60,232 nt of DNA, from positions 1-60,232 of the forward strand of contig JAFYHS010000011.1 in assembly GCA_017539045.1 (NCBI GenBank), written 5' to 3'. A program made the position numbers and the translations under genes. Position 1 is the first letter of the stretch; each line of letters begins with the position of its first letter. The notes below the pieces were generated by a model. It was not told where the DNA came from. It searched no databases and worked only from the letters and a program-made list of their open reading frames with translations. The stretch comes from Bacteroidales bacterium. Lineage in GTDB: Bacteria > Bacteroidota > Bacteroidia > Bacteroidales > F082. Positions 8,967 through 18,537 of this stretch are shown here, in pieces.

Positions 8967-10574
8967 ATGCAGGTACTAAAATCTAATATACGCACTGATT
9001 CCGAGGAGTTTCGCCAGAACGAGAAGAACTTTCTCACCTTGATGGCGCAATACCGCGAGGCTATGTCGGCCTCCATGCAAGGTGGTGGCGAGGCAGCCGT
9101 GGCCAAACATAAGAAACGCAACAAGCTGCTTGCGCGCGAGCGCATCGACTTGCTCATCGACCCCAACACGCCTTTCCTGGAGTTGTCGCCTATGGCGGCC
9201 TATGGCACCTACAACAACGACTTCCCCTCGGCAGGCATCATCACCGGTATCGGGGTCATCCAAGGTCGTGAAGCCGTCATCGTGGCCAACGACGCCACGG
9301 TGAAAGGCGGCACCTATATGCAGTACACGGTGAAGAAACACCTCCGTGCCCAGGAGATCGCCATGGAGAACCACCTGCCATGCGTCTATATGGTCGACAG
9401 CGGCGGTGCCTTCCTGCCCGAGCAGGACACCGTCTTCCCCGACCGCGACCACTTCGGCCGTTTCTTCTACAACCAGGCGCGTATGTCGGCTATAGGCATC
9501 CCTCAGATCGCCATCGTGATGGGTATGTGCACCGCTGGCGGTGCCTACGTTCCGGCCATGAGTGATGAGACCATCATCGTGCGTAACCAAGGCACCATCT
9601 ATCTCGGTGGACCACCTTTGGTGAAGGCGGCCACGGGCGAGGTGGTCACGGCAGAAGAGCTTGGTGGCGGCGAGATGCACACCTCCGTTTCGGGCGTGGC
9701 GGACCACCTGGCCGAAAACGACCAACACGCCTTGCAGATTTGCCGTAACATCTTCAAGACTTTGGAGAAGTCGCACCGTCAGAAGCTGGATATGTTGCCT
9801 GTGGAGGCACCTTTGTACGACCCACATGACCTCTATGGTCTTGCTCCTATCGACTTCCACAAGCTCGTCGACCCGCGTGAGATCATCGCCCGCATCGTCG
9901 ACGGTAGCCGCTTCCAGGAGTTCAAGTCGCGCTATGCCACTACCATCGTGTGTGGCTTTGCCCACCTCATGGGCTTCCCCGTGGGCATTATCGCCAACTT
10001 TGGCGTGTTGTTCTCCGAGTCGGCACTGAAAGCCACCCACTTCATCGAGTTGTGTTGCCAACGCAACATCCCGTTGGTGTTTTTGCAGAACATCACGGGC
10101 TTCATGGTAGGCAAGCAGTATGAGCAAGGTGGCATCGCCAAGGACGGTGCCAAGATGGTGCATGCCGTCTCCAATGCCAACGTACCCAAGTTCACCGTCA
10201 TCTTCGGCGGTTCGTTTGGCGCGGGCAACTATGGCATGGCGGGTCGTGCCTACAGCCCGAGGCTGTTGTTCATGTGGCCCAATGCCAAGATCTCCGTCAT
10301 GGGTGGCGAGCAGGCAGCCAGCGTGTTGGCTACGGTGAAGGAAGACCAATACAAATACAAAGGCCTTGAGGTACCGACTGATGAAATAGCGAAACTGAAA
10401 AAGGAAATCCTGGCCAAATACGATTACGAAGGCTCGGCGTTCTACAGCACGGCACGCCTTTGGGACGACGGCATCATCGACCCTGTCGATACCCGTAAAA
10501 TATTGGCTTTAGGCATTGCTGCCTCATTGAATCAGCCCTTCCCGCCGCAGCAGTTTGGCGTGTTTAGGATGTAA
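8967..10574 (+). CDS. Acyl-CoA carboxylase carboxyltransferase (methylcrotonyl-CoA carboxylase beta type)
   Basis: A 535-residue carboxyltransferase that moves CO2 from carboxybiotin to an acyl-CoA. The blocks [40 protein letters not shown] (about 187-206), [40 protein letters not shown] and [19 protein letters not shown] match the MCC beta branch more closely than propionyl-CoA carboxylase. No biotin carboxylase or biotin-carrier gene lies beside it, so the partner must be elsewhere. Substrate is inferred from similarity; geranyl- or propionyl-CoA activity is not excluded. Start chosen at [15 protein letters not shown] downstream of the -7 box. Confidence 0.9.
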   Translation: MQVLKSNIRTDSEEFRQNEKNFLTLMAQYREAMSASMQGGGEAAVAKHKKRNKLLARERIDLLIDPNTPFLELSPMAAYGTYNNDFPSAGIITGIGVIQGREAVIVANDATVKGGTYMQYTVKKHLRAQEIAMENHLPCVYMVDSGGAFLPEQDTVFPDRDHFGRFFYNQARMSAIGIPQIAIVMGMCTAGGAYVPAMSDETIIVRNQGTIYLGGPPLVKAATGEVVTAEELGGGEMHTSVSGVADHLAENDQHALQICRNIFKTLEKSHRQKLDMLPVEAPLYDPHDLYGLAPIDFHKLVDPREIIARIVDGSRFQEFKSRYATTIVCGFAHLMGFPVGIIANFGVLFSESALKATHFIELCCQRNIPLVFLQNITGFMVGKQYEQGGIAKDGAKMVHAVSNANVPKFTVIFGGSFGAGNYGMAGRAYSPRLLFMWPNAKISVMGGEQAASVLATVKEDQYKYKGLEVPTDEIAKLKKEILAKYDYEGSAFYSTARLWDDGIIDPVDTRKILALGIAASLNQPFPPQQFGVFRM

Positions 10575-10582
10575 TTGTGTAG

Positions 10583-10602
10583 TGACGTTGAGCGCAACGT
10601 CA
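10583..10602. repeat. Small palindrome between convergent genes
   Basis: TGACGTTG-AGCG-CAACGTCA, an 8-bp stem with a 4-base loop, in the 36-base gap between the carboxyltransferase and rlmN stop codons. It lacks a T-tract, so it is more likely an interspersed palindrome than an intrinsic terminator. Confidence 0.5.
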
Positions 10603-10610
10603 AGCAAGGA

Positions 10611-11627
10611 TCATAACATATTCTTCGTCGACAGCAGCCCACAGGCGGCGTCGATGTCCTGTCCGCGCGAGGCGCGGATGGTGGCGATGATACCCTTTTC
10701 ATTTAATGCGTCACGGAACCATGTCATCGTGGTCGCATCGGGGCTCTTCAACGGGATGCCGGGAACGGCGTGATACTTGATCAGATTGAAACGGCAACGC
10801 GTGCTGCCCAGCAGACGCGCGATTTCCTTGACGTGGTCCTTGGTGGCATTAAGGTCCTTGAAGATGATGTATTCAAACGAAAGGCGGCGTTGTCCGTGCC
10901 AGTCGTGTTGCCTGACGGCATGAATCACCTCCTTGATGGGATAGGTCTTCTCAACGGGCATCAATTTGAGGCGCTCGTCGTGGAAGGGGCTGTGCATGCT
11001 GATGGCGAGGTTGCATTTCGACTCCTCCAAGAAACGTTTTAGGTTGGGGATGAGACCGCTGGTCGACACGGTGATGCGGGTCGGGCTCCAGCCCAAGGCC
11101 CATTCCTGCGTGAGGATGTCCAACGAGCGCATCAGGTTGTCGTAGTTGGCCAAAGGCTCGCCCATGCCCATGAAGACGATGTTGGTCAGCGTGTCGAATT
11201 CCGGCAGGCTGAGGATCTGGTTCATGATCTCGGCTACGGAGAGGTTTTTCTGGAAGCCTTGCTTGCCTGTGGCACAGAAGAGGCAGTCCATCTGACAGCC
11301 CACCTGTGTGGAGACGCATAAGGTGGCGCGCTCACGGTCGGGGATATAGGCGGCCTCGATGAAATGATTGCCGGCAGGGAAGAGGTATTTCTTTGTACCG
11401 TCGGTCGAGACCTGCTCCTTGACGGGAGCCTGCAGTCCGGTCTCGTAGTGCTCCGACAACAAGGCACGCGAGGCTTTGCTGAGGTTGGTCATGTCCTCAA
11501 ACGAGGCGCAACGCTTCAGATAAATCCAGTCCACCAGTTGTTTGCCCGTGAACTTGGGCAGTTCCAGTTTCTCTACGACCTCCTGAATCTCAGTTGGGGT
11601 CTTACCTAAAAGTATTTCTTTTTCCAT
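10611..11627 (-). CDS. rlmN: 23S rRNA A2503 / tRNA A37 C2-methyltransferase
   Basis: A 338-residue radical SAM enzyme that methylates C2 of adenosine 2503 in 23S rRNA. The iron-sulfur motif QVGCQMDCLFCATGKQG has Cys at 111, 115 and 118; GMGEPLANYDN and MHSPFHDERLKLMP follow. The C-terminal catalytic cysteine is in DIDAACGLLS (about residue 329). The start MEKEILLGKT is preceded by a TATTTTTG box ending only five bases upstream, so the transcript may be leaderless. It is divergent from the L,D-transpeptidase. Confidence 0.97.
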   Translation of the reverse strand: MEKEILLGKTPTEIQEVVEKLELPKFTGKQLVDWIYLKRCASFEDMTNLSKASRALLSEHYETGLQAPVKEQVSTDGTKKYLFPAGNHFIEAAYIPDRERATLCVSTQVGCQMDCLFCATGKQGFQKNLSVAEIMNQILSLPEFDTLTNIVFMGMGEPLANYDNLMRSLDILTQEWALGWSPTRITVSTSGLIPNLKRFLEESKCNLAISMHSPFHDERLKLMPVEKTYPIKEVIHAVRQHDWHGQRRLSFEYIIFKDLNATKDHVKEIARLLGSTRCRFNLIKYHAVPGIPLKSPDATTMTWFRDALNEKGIIATIRASRGQDIDAACGLLSTKNML

Positions 11628-11631
11628 GCCG

Positions 11632-11639
11632 CAAAAATA
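11632..11639 (-). promoter_or_regulatory. -7 box for rlmN
   Basis: TATTTTTG on the minus strand. Its G lies five bases from the ATG, placing the predicted transcription start at or next to the start codon. Confidence 0.65.
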
Positions 11640-11651
11640 GGGAAAAATCTG

Positions 11652-11659
11652 TACTTTTG
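11652..11659 (+). promoter_or_regulatory. -7 box for the L,D-transpeptidase
   Basis: TACTTTTG, 19 bases upstream of the ATG at 11678. It is back to back with the rlmN promoter. Confidence 0.7.
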
Positions 11660-11677
11660 CGGCATACTTTAAACCCA

Positions 11678-12304
11678 ATGAAAAAAATGACCTTCCTTTT
11701 CAGCCTATGGGCGGTGTTTTTCGCCCTGCCTTCTTGCGGGACTTCCACGAGCAGCGAACCCCAACAACAAGAAACCGTCATCGTAGAGGAAATGCCGGTG
11801 GATACCATCGACGTCATCCCTGCCGATACAGCTTTCAAGTATTCTGATGTGGTGGACAAGAAAAACTGTTTCATCCTCATCTCCAAGCCCGAGTATCGCC
11901 TTTATGTGTGCGAGGTGGTGGAGGGCGACACCATCAAACGTGTGCATTATCCCGTTTGCGTGGGTAAAAACAAAGGCCAGAAGCAGAAGAAAGGCGATAT
12001 GAAGACACCGGAATGCACGCCTGACAATCCCTTTGTCATCACTGAGATAGCCGATGCCTCAAAATGGACCCACGACTTCGGCGACGGTCGCGGTAGCATC
12101 CTTTCTTACGGTCATTGGTTCATGCGCTTGAAGACGCCAGGCCATTCGGGTATCGGCATCCATGGCAGCACCAACAACGAGAGCTCGGTGCCGGGCCGTG
12201 GCAGCGAAGGCTGCATCCGTCTGCGCGACGACGACTTGATTCAGCTGAAAGAAAACTATGCCTTTGTGGGGATGCGGGTGGTCATCCTCGCTGATGAAGA
12301 ATAA
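11678..12304 (+). CDS. L,D-transpeptidase (YkuD) lipoprotein
   Basis: A 208-residue envelope enzyme. The lipoprotein signal ends ALPSCG with Cys20. A short acidic linker (EEMPVDTIDVIPADT) precedes the YkuD fold. The catalytic motif is complete: HGSTNN around His162 and GRGSEGCIRLRDDD with nucleophile Cys179. The family forms 3-3 peptidoglycan cross-links or attaches proteins to the wall; which reaction this one performs cannot be read from sequence. Start at MKKMTFLFSLWAVFF, downstream of its -7 box. Confidence 0.9.
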   Translation: MKKMTFLFSLWAVFFALPSCGTSTSSEPQQQETVIVEEMPVDTIDVIPADTAFKYSDVVDKKNCFILISKPEYRLYVCEVVEGDTIKRVHYPVCVGKNKGQKQKKGDMKTPECTPDNPFVITEIADASKWTHDFGDGRGSILSYGHWFMRLKTPGHSGIGIHGSTNNESSVPGRGSEGCIRLRDDDLIQLKENYAFVGMRVVILADEE

Positions 12305-12305
12305 C

Positions 12306-12340
12306 AAAAAAAGTCCGATGCTTGGCACCGGACTTTTTTT
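12306..12340. terminator. Bidirectional intrinsic terminator
   Basis: AAAAAAAGTCCG and CGGACTTTTTTT flank a short inner stem (one A-C mismatch, TTG loop). A T-tract follows on both strands, serving the transpeptidase gene and the convergent GGGtGRT gene. Confidence 0.9.
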
Positions 12341-12359
12341 CTTGGGAGTAACACCTTAC

Positions 12360-13370
12360 TTATTTCATAGCCTGTTCCACGGCGACAGCGACGGCGACGG
12401 TGGCACCCACCATCGGGTTGTTGCCCATGCCGAGGTAGCCCATCATCTCGACGTGTGCCGGGACGGATGAGGAGCCAGCGAACTGGGCGTCGCTGTGCAT
12501 GCGGCCCATGGTGTCGGTCATGCCGTAGCTGGCGGGACCGGCGGCCATATTGTCGGGGTGCAGGGTGCGGCCCGTGCCACCGCCAGAGGCGACGGAGAAA
12601 TAGGGCTTGCCTGCCAACAGGCGCTCTTTCTTATAGGTGCCAGCCACAGGGTGTTGGAAACGGGTCGGGTTGGTAGAGTTGCCCGTGATGGACACGTCGA
12701 CGTTTTCCAGCCACAGGATGGCCACGCCCTCGCGGACGTCGTCAGCACCGTAGCAGTTCACCTTCGAACGGAGACCCGTCGAATAGGGGATGCGCTCCAC
12801 GACGGTCACCTTGCCGGTGTAGTAGTCGAACTCGGTGCGGCAGTAGGTGAAGCCGTTGATGCGGCTGATGATCTTGGCGGCGTCTTTTCCGAGTCCGTTG
12901 AGGATGACGCGCAGGGGCTTTTGGCGCACCTTGTTGGCCATCTCAGCGATCTTGATGGCGCCTTCGGCGGCGGCGAAGCTCTCGTGGCCGGCCAGGAAGG
13001 CGAAGCACTCGGTCTCCTCGCGGAGCAGACGGGCGGCGAGGTTGCCGTGGCCGATGCCGACCTTACGGTCGTCGGCGACGGAACCGTCGATGCAGAACGA
13101 CTGCAGGCCCTCGCCGATGGCTTCGGCGGCGTCGGCAGCATTCTTGCAGCCCTTCTTGATGGCGATGGCGGCACCGCAGGTGTAGGCCCACTTCACGTTC
13201 TCGAAGCAGATGGGCTGAGTCTCCTCTGCCATCTTGTAGGGGTCGATGCCCTTGGCTTCGCAGATCTCGTCGGCTTCCTCGATGTTCTTGATGCCGTATT
13301 GGTTCAAAACTTTCAGGACATTGGCCATGCGGCGTTCCTGACTTTCAAATTTCACTTCTCTTCTTGCCAT
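12360..13370 (-). CDS. GGGtGRT family protein
   Basis: A 336-residue cytoplasmic protein of unknown biochemical role, named for the glycine-rich motif SGGGTGRTLHPDNMAAGP at about 262-279. Other conserved blocks are GSVADDRKVGIGHGNLAARL, GHESFAAAEGAI and SVPAHVEMMGYLGMGNNPMV. Length and ending (AVAVAVEQAMK) fit the family. It follows a NifU-like scaffold gene after only 12 bases, and the pair is a recognised partnership in anaerobes. Several cysteines occur but no classical cluster motif. A link to iron-sulfur chemistry is inference from the partner gene. Confidence 0.88.
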   Translation of the reverse strand: MARREVKFESQERRMANVLKVLNQYGIKNIEEADEICEAKGIDPYKMAEETQPICFENVKWAYTCGAAIAIKKGCKNAADAAEAIGEGLQSFCIDGSVADDRKVGIGHGNLAARLLREETECFAFLAGHESFAAAEGAIKIAEMANKVRQKPLRVILNGLGKDAAKIISRINGFTYCRTEFDYYTGKVTVVERIPYSTGLRSKVNCYGADDVREGVAILWLENVDVSITGNSTNPTRFQHPVAGTYKKERLLAGKPYFSVASGGGTGRTLHPDNMAAGPASYGMTDTMGRMHSDAQFAGSSSVPAHVEMMGYLGMGNNPMVGATVAVAVAVEQAMK

Positions 13371-13382
13371 GGTATGTCCTCC

Positions 13383-14075
13383 TTATTCTTTACGTGGGTC
13401 AATGTATTTGGCTGCATCGGCGAAACGGCCATAGGTGCCGGTGGCTTTCTTCAGGGCCTCGTTGGCATCGTCACCCTTCTTGATGAAGTCCATCATCTTG
13501 CCGAGGCTGACGAATTCGTAACCGATGATTTCGCTGTTCTCGTCCAAGGCGATGCGGGTGCAGTAGCCTTCGGTCATCTCGAGGTAACGGGGACCTTTCT
13601 CCAAGGTACCGAACATCGTGCCAATCTGGCTGCGCAGGCCTTTGCCGAGGTCCTCGAGCGAGGCGCCGACGAGCAAGCCACCTTCGGAGAAGGCCGACTG
13701 TGAGCGACCGTAGACAATCTGCAGGAAGATCTCGCGCATGGCGGTGTTGATGGCGTCGCACACGAGGTCGGTGTTGAGGGCTTCGAGGACGGTCTTGCCA
13801 GGCAAGATCTCAGAAGCCATGGCGGCCGAGTGGGTCATGCCAGAGCAGCCGATGGTCTCCACCAGGGCCTCTTGGATGATGCCGTCCTTCACGTTGAGGG
13901 TCAGCTTGCAGGCACCCTGCTGAGGGGCACACCAGCCGATGCCGTGGGTGAAACCGCTGATGTCTTTCACATCTTTGACGCGCACCCACTTGCCTTCCTC
14001 CGGAATCGGAGCGCAAGGATGGTTGGCGCCTTTCTTCACGCAACATTGGTGTTGCACTTCTTGTGTGTAAATCAT
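13383..14075 (-). CDS. NifU-like iron-sulfur scaffold protein associated with GGGtGRT
   Basis: A 230-residue protein resembling the NifU/IscU scaffold fold: ETIGCSGMTHSAAMASEILPG matches the region around the second scaffold Cys, followed by KTVLEALNTDLVCDAIN. The N-terminus adds Cys11, Cys12, Cys21, Cys49 and Cys56. The usual third scaffold cysteine context is altered, so a standard IscU role is uncertain. Start at MIYTQEVQHQCC; a TTG 39 bases upstream is part of the -7 box and is rejected. Likely co-transcribed with the GGGtGRT gene. Confidence 0.82.
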   Translation of the reverse strand: MIYTQEVQHQCCVKKGANHPCAPIPEEGKWVRVKDVKDISGFTHGIGWCAPQQGACKLTLNVKDGIIQEALVETIGCSGMTHSAAMASEILPGKTVLEALNTDLVCDAINTAMREIFLQIVYGRSQSAFSEGGLLVGASLEDLGKGLRSQIGTMFGTLEKGPRYLEMTEGYCTRIALDENSEIIGYEFVSLGKMMDFIKKGDDANEALKKATGTYGRFADAAKYIDPRKE

Positions 14076-14111
14076 TATTTCTCTGTTTAAGTTGATTCTA
14101 AAATAGGGCTG

Positions 14112-14119
14112 CAAAGATA
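14112..14119 (-). promoter_or_regulatory. -7 box for the NifU-like/GGGtGRT operon
   Basis: TATCTTTG on the minus strand, 37 bases from the ATG at 14075. Confidence 0.7.
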
Positions 14120-14148
14120 CGGATATTTCCTTATCCTTGCATGATTAA

Positions 14149-15801
14149 TTATTTGGCCAGGTCCCAAACTTCCTCTAAGTCAATATCCCATCCGGCTTTC
14201 AATTCGAGCGGGTCTTTGTAGTCGAGGATGGTCTCGGGCAGGGTGTGGTGGTGGTAGTTGCCCGTGCTCCACTTGCCATTGCCATCGGCATCGAGGATGG
14301 CGCGGAGCTTGTACTTGGCAGGCATGAGGTAGTCGAACATCACCTCTTGTTTCTTGGTGATGACCTCTTCTTTCAACACCTTGCCGCTCTCGTCGGTGAG
14401 TTGCACCACGACCTGTTTCATGCCTTTGGGTGGCGCAACGGTGATGTAGATGTTGCCGTATTCGTCGTCCTTAAGCACGTGGAAATCAGCTCGAATGACA
14501 TCGTTGGTACGGCCACGGATGCCCCAAAACACCGAATCGGGAATCTCGAAGCTGTAGCTCGAGTCGGCCGAGAACGGCGTGGTGAGGCGGTATTTCATGC
14601 CATATTCATCGGCAGGCTCAAAGGCGAGGCGGCCATAATACACCGCCGAGTCGCATTTGAAGATAGCCGAGTCTTGCATCTGGTAGCTGATGATGGGTTC
14701 TGAGAACTTCAAAATAAGGTCATGCCTGGGTATCAGCCCGACTCTGTTGAGTAGATTGTTACTGACAGTCAGTTTTTTAGGTTCAGTCTTACGTCTTCTG
14801 TTGCTCCCCGACTCCTTGAATTTCAGACTGTAGCGTGACGAGTCGTTGATGACGGTGTCATATTTCACCTGTACCCACAGGCTATCCATGACATTGGGCG
14901 TGAAGTACCACCAAATGGTGTCGTATTCAGCGGAATGCATGGTCACGAGGTTGAAGGTGTCGGGCAACATCTCGGGCGTCATGACGACGGCACCCTTGGC
15001 GGGATGGCGGAACACGAAACGCAACAGACCTTCTTCGATCAACTTTTTCTCCAGCAACACCTGCGTCGAGTCCAACTCAGTGAACATATACAAAGTATGG
15101 CTGATGGAGTCGTTGGGGTGAACCAAACTGTCCAAAAAGGCTACTTCCTCGTTGGGTTGGTCGAAATAAAGGTTGGAGTTCACATCCTTTAAGGCGAAGA
15201 TGAGGTAGTTTTTGTCGGCCAGTCCGTTGAGGCTGAACCTGCCTTCCTTGTCGGTCTTGGTGATGTAATTTGGCTTGTCGCTCATGGGCAGGTCATACAC
15301 GTTGTCAAGGTCGGCGGCATAAAGGCCGACGTAGGCGTTCTCAACGGGTTTCTTGTCGGCGGCACTCAAGACGTTTCCCTTCACAGAGAGGGTGTCGATA
15401 TGGTCGCCCGTGGCAAAACTGTAGACGAAATCCTTAAACAGGTTGCCTTCGTGCAAGTCCTTGATGGCTGAGCCGAAATTGATGGTGTAGGTGGTGTTGG
15501 GCGCTAGGCTTTCCTTGAATTTGACGACAACCGTCTTGTTGTGCAACTTGATGTCAGGCTTCTCGCTCAACGGCGGTGAAATCAGCACGTTTTGGTTGGC
15601 GTTCTCCAAGGTGATGTATTCGTCGAAGGTGATTTCGATCTTCTTACCGATGAAGTTGACACTGTTGTTTTCGGGCACGGCTTCGACCACCACGGGCGGC
15701 ATGTTGTCCTTGGGCCCGCCTGTGGGCGCGACCGCATTGGCACAACGCTGGGCGAGGAAGGCCGTGAGCAATAAACTAGCCGTAACGAGAATATGTTTCA
15801 C
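14149..15801 (-). CDS. Ig-like domain lipoprotein (SbsA/Big_5 type)
   Basis: About 550 residues. The N-terminus is hydrophobic and ends [20 protein letters not shown], where RCANA is an atypical lipobox followed by the [11 protein letters not shown] segment usual in this Bacteroidota family. An Ig-like domain (about 30-140, [20 protein letters not shown]) precedes beta-rich and carboxypeptidase-regulatory-like parts ([20 protein letters not shown]). No catalytic motif is seen; probably an outer-membrane-anchored protein of unknown role. The longest frame starts 51 bases upstream, but a TATCTTTG box at 15818-15825 lies inside it, so I chose the GTG at 15801; the GTG at 15813 is an alternative. 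Confidence 0.8.
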   Translation of the reverse strand: MKHILVTASLLLTAFLAQRCANAVAPTGGPKDNMPPVVVEAVPENNSVNFIGKKIEITFDEYITLENANQNVLISPPLSEKPDIKLHNKTVVVKFKESLAPNTTYTINFGSAIKDLHEGNLFKDFVYSFATGDHIDTLSVKGNVLSAADKKPVENAYVGLYAADLDNVYDLPMSDKPNYITKTDKEGRFSLNGLADKNYLIFALKDVNSNLYFDQPNEEVAFLDSLVHPNDSISHTLYMFTELDSTQVLLEKKLIEEGLLRFVFRHPAKGAVVMTPEMLPDTFNLVTMHSAEYDTIWWYFTPNVMDSLWVQVKYDTVINDSSRYSLKFKESGSNRRRKTEPKKLTVSNNLLNRVGLIPRHDLILKFSEPIISYQMQDSAIFKCDSAVYYGRLAFEPADEYGMKYRLTTPFSADSSYSFEIPDSVFWGIRGRTNDVIRADFHVLKDDEYGNIYITVAPPKGMKQVVVQLTDESGKVLKEEVITKKQEVMFDYLMPAKYKLRAILDADGNGKWSTGNYHHHTLPETILDYKDPLELKAGWDIDLEEVWDLAK

Positions 15802-15817
15802 TTTCCGAATCACGGGG

Positions 15818-15825
15818 CAAAGATA
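15818..15825 (-). promoter_or_regulatory. -7 box for the Ig-like lipoprotein
   Basis: TATCTTTG on the minus strand, followed by CCCCGTG. It indicates a GTG start and a short leader. Confidence 0.65.
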
Positions 15826-15867
15826 CAATTTTGTTGCTTTCTTGCATACCATTCCAAATGGTTTTCC

Positions 15868-15875
15868 TATTTTTG
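15868..15875 (+). promoter_or_regulatory. -7 box for aspS
   Basis: TATTTTTG, 40 bases upstream of the aspS ATG. It excludes the longer frame starting at 15831. Confidence 0.65.
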
Positions 15876-15914
15876 CAAGTTAATTCTATTAGAAATCATA
15901 AAAACAGAAATATT

Positions 15915-17669
15915 ATGTACAGAACGCATACTTGTGGCGAACTCCGTCTTGCCGACGCTGGCAAGGAAGTGACTTTGGCAGGCTGGGTGCAACGCGTGCG
16001 CGACAAAGGCTCCCTCGTTTGGATTGACCTCCGCGACCGTTATGGCATCACCCAACTTTTTCTGGATGGCAACAGCGATCCTAAACTCATCGAACAGGCT
16101 CGTACCTTCGGCCGTGAATACGTGATTCAGGCTAAGGGCACCGTCATCGAACGTGAATCGAAGAACCCGAACATGCCGACGGGCGACATTGAGTTGAAGG
16201 TGAGTGAGTTCAAACTGCTCAACAGCAGCAAGACCCCGCCCTTCACCATCGAAGATGTCAGCGACGGTGGCGACGACCTCCGCATGAAATACCGTTATTT
16301 AGACATTCGTCGTAACCCCGTTCGACAGAACCTCGAGTTGCGTCACCGCATGGCCATGCTCGTGCGCAACTATTTGAGCAACCTCAACTTCCTCGAGATC
16401 GAGACCCCGATGCTCATCAAAAGCACGCCTGAAGGTGCCCGCGACTTCGTGGTGCCGAGCCGTATGAATCCCGGTGAGTTCTATGCCCTGCCGCAAAGCC
16501 CGCAGCAATATAAGCAGCTGCTGATGGTGGCCGGCATGGACCGCTATTTCCAAATCGTGCGTTGTTTCCGCGATGAGGATCTCCGCGCTGACCGTCAGCC
16601 CGAGTTCACCCAAATCGACTGTGAGATGTCGTTTGTGGAGCAGGAGGATGTGTTGAACACCTTCGAGGGTCTGGCCAAGCACCTCTTCAAGGAGATGAAA
16701 GGACTCGAATTTGGCCAATTCCCGCGCATGACCTGGCACGATGCCATGAAATACTATGGCTCCGACAAGCCCGACATTCGCTTCGGGATGAAGTTTGTGG
16801 AGCTCAACGACGTGGCCAAAGGCAAGGGTTTCGGCCTCTTCGACAACGCCGACCTGGTGGTCGGTATCTGCGCCGAGGGCTGCTCGGAATACACCCGCAA
16901 GCAACTCGACGCCCTCACCGAGTTTGTGAAGCGTCCGCAGGTGGGTGCCGGTGGCATGGTCTACATCAAATACAACACTGATGGCACGTTCAAGTCGTCC
17001 GTCGATAAGTTCTACACGCCCGAAGATCTGAAGGTCATCGCCGACAAGTTCGGTGCCAAGCCTGGCGACCTGATGCTCATCCTTTGCGGCGAGGCCATGA
17101 AGACCCGCGTGCAACTCAACGCTCTGCGTTTGGAGATGGGCAACCAACTCGGCCTTCGCAAGCCCGACGAATATGCTCCTTTGTGGGTCATCGACTTCCC
17201 GTTGCTCGAATGGGACGAGGAAACGCAACGTTACTACGCCATGCACCATCCCTTCACCGCGCCGAAGCCCGAAGACGAGGCTCTGCTCGACGACCCGACG
17301 AAGTGGGGCGACATCCGTGCCAACGCTTACGACATAGTGATGAACGGTGTCGAGGTCGGTGGTGGCTCCATCCGTATCCACGACCGCACCTTGCAGAATA
17401 AGATGTTCCACACTCTCGGCTTCACCGACGAGAAGGCCCAGGAGCAGTTCGGCTTCCTGATGGGTGCCTTCGAGTATGGTGCTCCGCCTCACGCTGGTCT
17501 GGCCTTCGGCTTCGATCGTCTCTGCTCGCTCTTCGGTGGCGCCGACAGCATCCGCGACTTCATCGCCTTCCCGAAGAACAACGCCGGCCGCGACGTGATG
17601 AGCGGCTCGCCCGCCCCGATTGCTCAAGAGCAGTTGGACGAATTGCAGATTGCGCTGAATTTGAAATGA
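15915..17669 (+). CDS. aspS: Aspartate--tRNA ligase
   Basis: A 584-residue bacterial-type class II synthetase. The N-terminal OB fold ([20 protein letters not shown]) binds the anticodon. Motif 2 is [20 protein letters not shown] (about 217-236) and motif 3 is [13 protein letters not shown] (about 530-542). The GAD insertion domain of bacterial AspRS fits the length. It charges tRNA-Asp in the cytoplasm. Start chosen at MYRTHTCGE, the conserved family start. Confidence 0.98.
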   Translation: MYRTHTCGELRLADAGKEVTLAGWVQRVRDKGSLVWIDLRDRYGITQLFLDGNSDPKLIEQARTFGREYVIQAKGTVIERESKNPNMPTGDIELKVSEFKLLNSSKTPPFTIEDVSDGGDDLRMKYRYLDIRRNPVRQNLELRHRMAMLVRNYLSNLNFLEIETPMLIKSTPEGARDFVVPSRMNPGEFYALPQSPQQYKQLLMVAGMDRYFQIVRCFRDEDLRADRQPEFTQIDCEMSFVEQEDVLNTFEGLAKHLFKEMKGLEFGQFPRMTWHDAMKYYGSDKPDIRFGMKFVELNDVAKGKGFGLFDNADLVVGICAEGCSEYTRKQLDALTEFVKRPQVGAGGMVYIKYNTDGTFKSSVDKFYTPEDLKVIADKFGAKPGDLMLILCGEAMKTRVQLNALRLEMGNQLGLRKPDEYAPLWVIDFPLLEWDEETQRYYAMHHPFTAPKPEDEALLDDPTKWGDIRANAYDIVMNGVEVGGGSIRIHDRTLQNKMFHTLGFTDEKAQEQFGFLMGAFEYGAPPHAGLAFGFDRLCSLFGGADSIRDFIAFPKNNAGRDVMSGSPAPIAQEQLDELQIALNLK

Positions 17670-17682
17670 TTAGGATTTAATT

Positions 17683-17711
17683 GTAGAGACGGTGCATTGC
17701 ACCGTCTCTAC
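17683..17711. repeat. Perfect palindrome downstream of aspS
   Basis: GTAGAGACGGTGC-ATT-GCACCGTCTCTAC, a 13-bp perfect stem with a 3-base loop and no T-tract. It resembles the short interspersed palindromes typical of Bacteroidales genomes rather than a terminator. Confidence 0.75.
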
Positions 17712-17753
17712 ATAATCAATAATCAAAGGAAGAAATATAAAAAAAGTAATAAT

Positions 17754-18512
17754 ATGAAAATGAGATATTTGAAATCCATTGTAACGGTAGCCTTTCTGTC
17801 AATGGCAGTCTTGTTGGTCTTTGATTCTTGCTCGACAAGCAAAAAGACGGCCATTCGAAAAGGCGATGCAAGCATTACCGCAAATACTCCAGATTATAAA
17901 AGAATAAAGAAAGAAATCAACACTAAAGGAAGCGAATTCTATTATCCTGAATTGTTGAGACGCTTTGAAGCAGCGGATACCACATTGACCGTCGAGCAGT
18001 TGCACTATTTTTATTATGGAACGGCCACTCGATCTGATTATAGCCCATATAAGACATCTAACTACGATGCTTTACACAAGGCGTTAGAAAAGGAAAACCC
18101 TGAGGAGAAAGACTGGAAAGAAGCCGCACAGGTCATTGACGAACAGTTGAAGACCGACCCGACGAATATTAGGTTTCACTTGTACAAACACATTGTCTAC
18201 GATAATTTGTATGGTCCGGATTCAGAAAAGACCTTCGATGCCTATAATCAGGTAGTAATGCTTCTTTCGGCGGTGACCTCCACGGGCGACGGGCGCTCGA
18301 AAGAAACGGCGTTTCATGTGATAAGCGTCACTGACGAGTATGGAATTATGGATGTTTTGGGTTTGAGGCCTAAGATGCAGTCGTTGGTTCAAGGTGACTA
18401 CGGACAATCTTATGATGTGATGGAATTGGAGGAGAATGAATATGGGTTGGAATCCATGTATTTCAATATTACTGTTAGCATGCAAGCATTGGACAAGATG
18501 TTTGGTTTTTGA
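17754..18512 (+). CDS. DUF4919 lipoprotein
   Basis: A 252-residue protein with a lipoprotein-like signal ending VFDSCSTSKK. The mature part contains the DUF4919 signature ELLRRFEAADTTLTVEQLHY followed by FYYGTATRSDYSPY, then helical stretches and GDGRSKETAFHVISVTDEYG. The function of the family is unknown and it is restricted largely to Bacteroidota. The start at MKMRYLKSIV is preferred over an ATG 57 bases upstream because the upstream part is basic, non-signal sequence lying next to the palindrome. Confidence 0.82.
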   Translation: MKMRYLKSIVTVAFLSMAVLLVFDSCSTSKKTAIRKGDASITANTPDYKRIKKEINTKGSEFYYPELLRRFEAADTTLTVEQLHYFYYGTATRSDYSPYKTSNYDALHKALEKENPEEKDWKEAAQVIDEQLKTDPTNIRFHLYKHIVYDNLYGPDSEKTFDAYNQVVMLLSAVTSTGDGRSKETAFHVISVTDEYGIMDVLGLRPKMQSLVQGDYGQSYDVMELEENEYGLESMYFNITVSMQALDKMFGF

Positions 18513-18537
18513 TTTTTAAATAATAACGCCTTAAAAT

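Noticed and set aside
8976-10349. A 457-codon frame opposite the carboxyltransferase gene
   Set aside because: Antisense frame of a highly biased coding sequence, His/Val-rich, no recognisable fold.
12495-13703. A 402-codon frame opposite the GGGtGRT gene
   Set aside because: Crosses two clearly coding genes on the other strand and translates to repetitive Gly/Ala/Val/Asp sequence.
14149-15852. The Ig-like lipoprotein starting at 15852
   Set aside because: The first residues would overlap the TATCTTTG promoter and place non-signal sequence before the hydrophobic segment.
16299-17627. A 442-codon frame opposite aspS
   Set aside because: Shadow of aspS; no start context and no domain.
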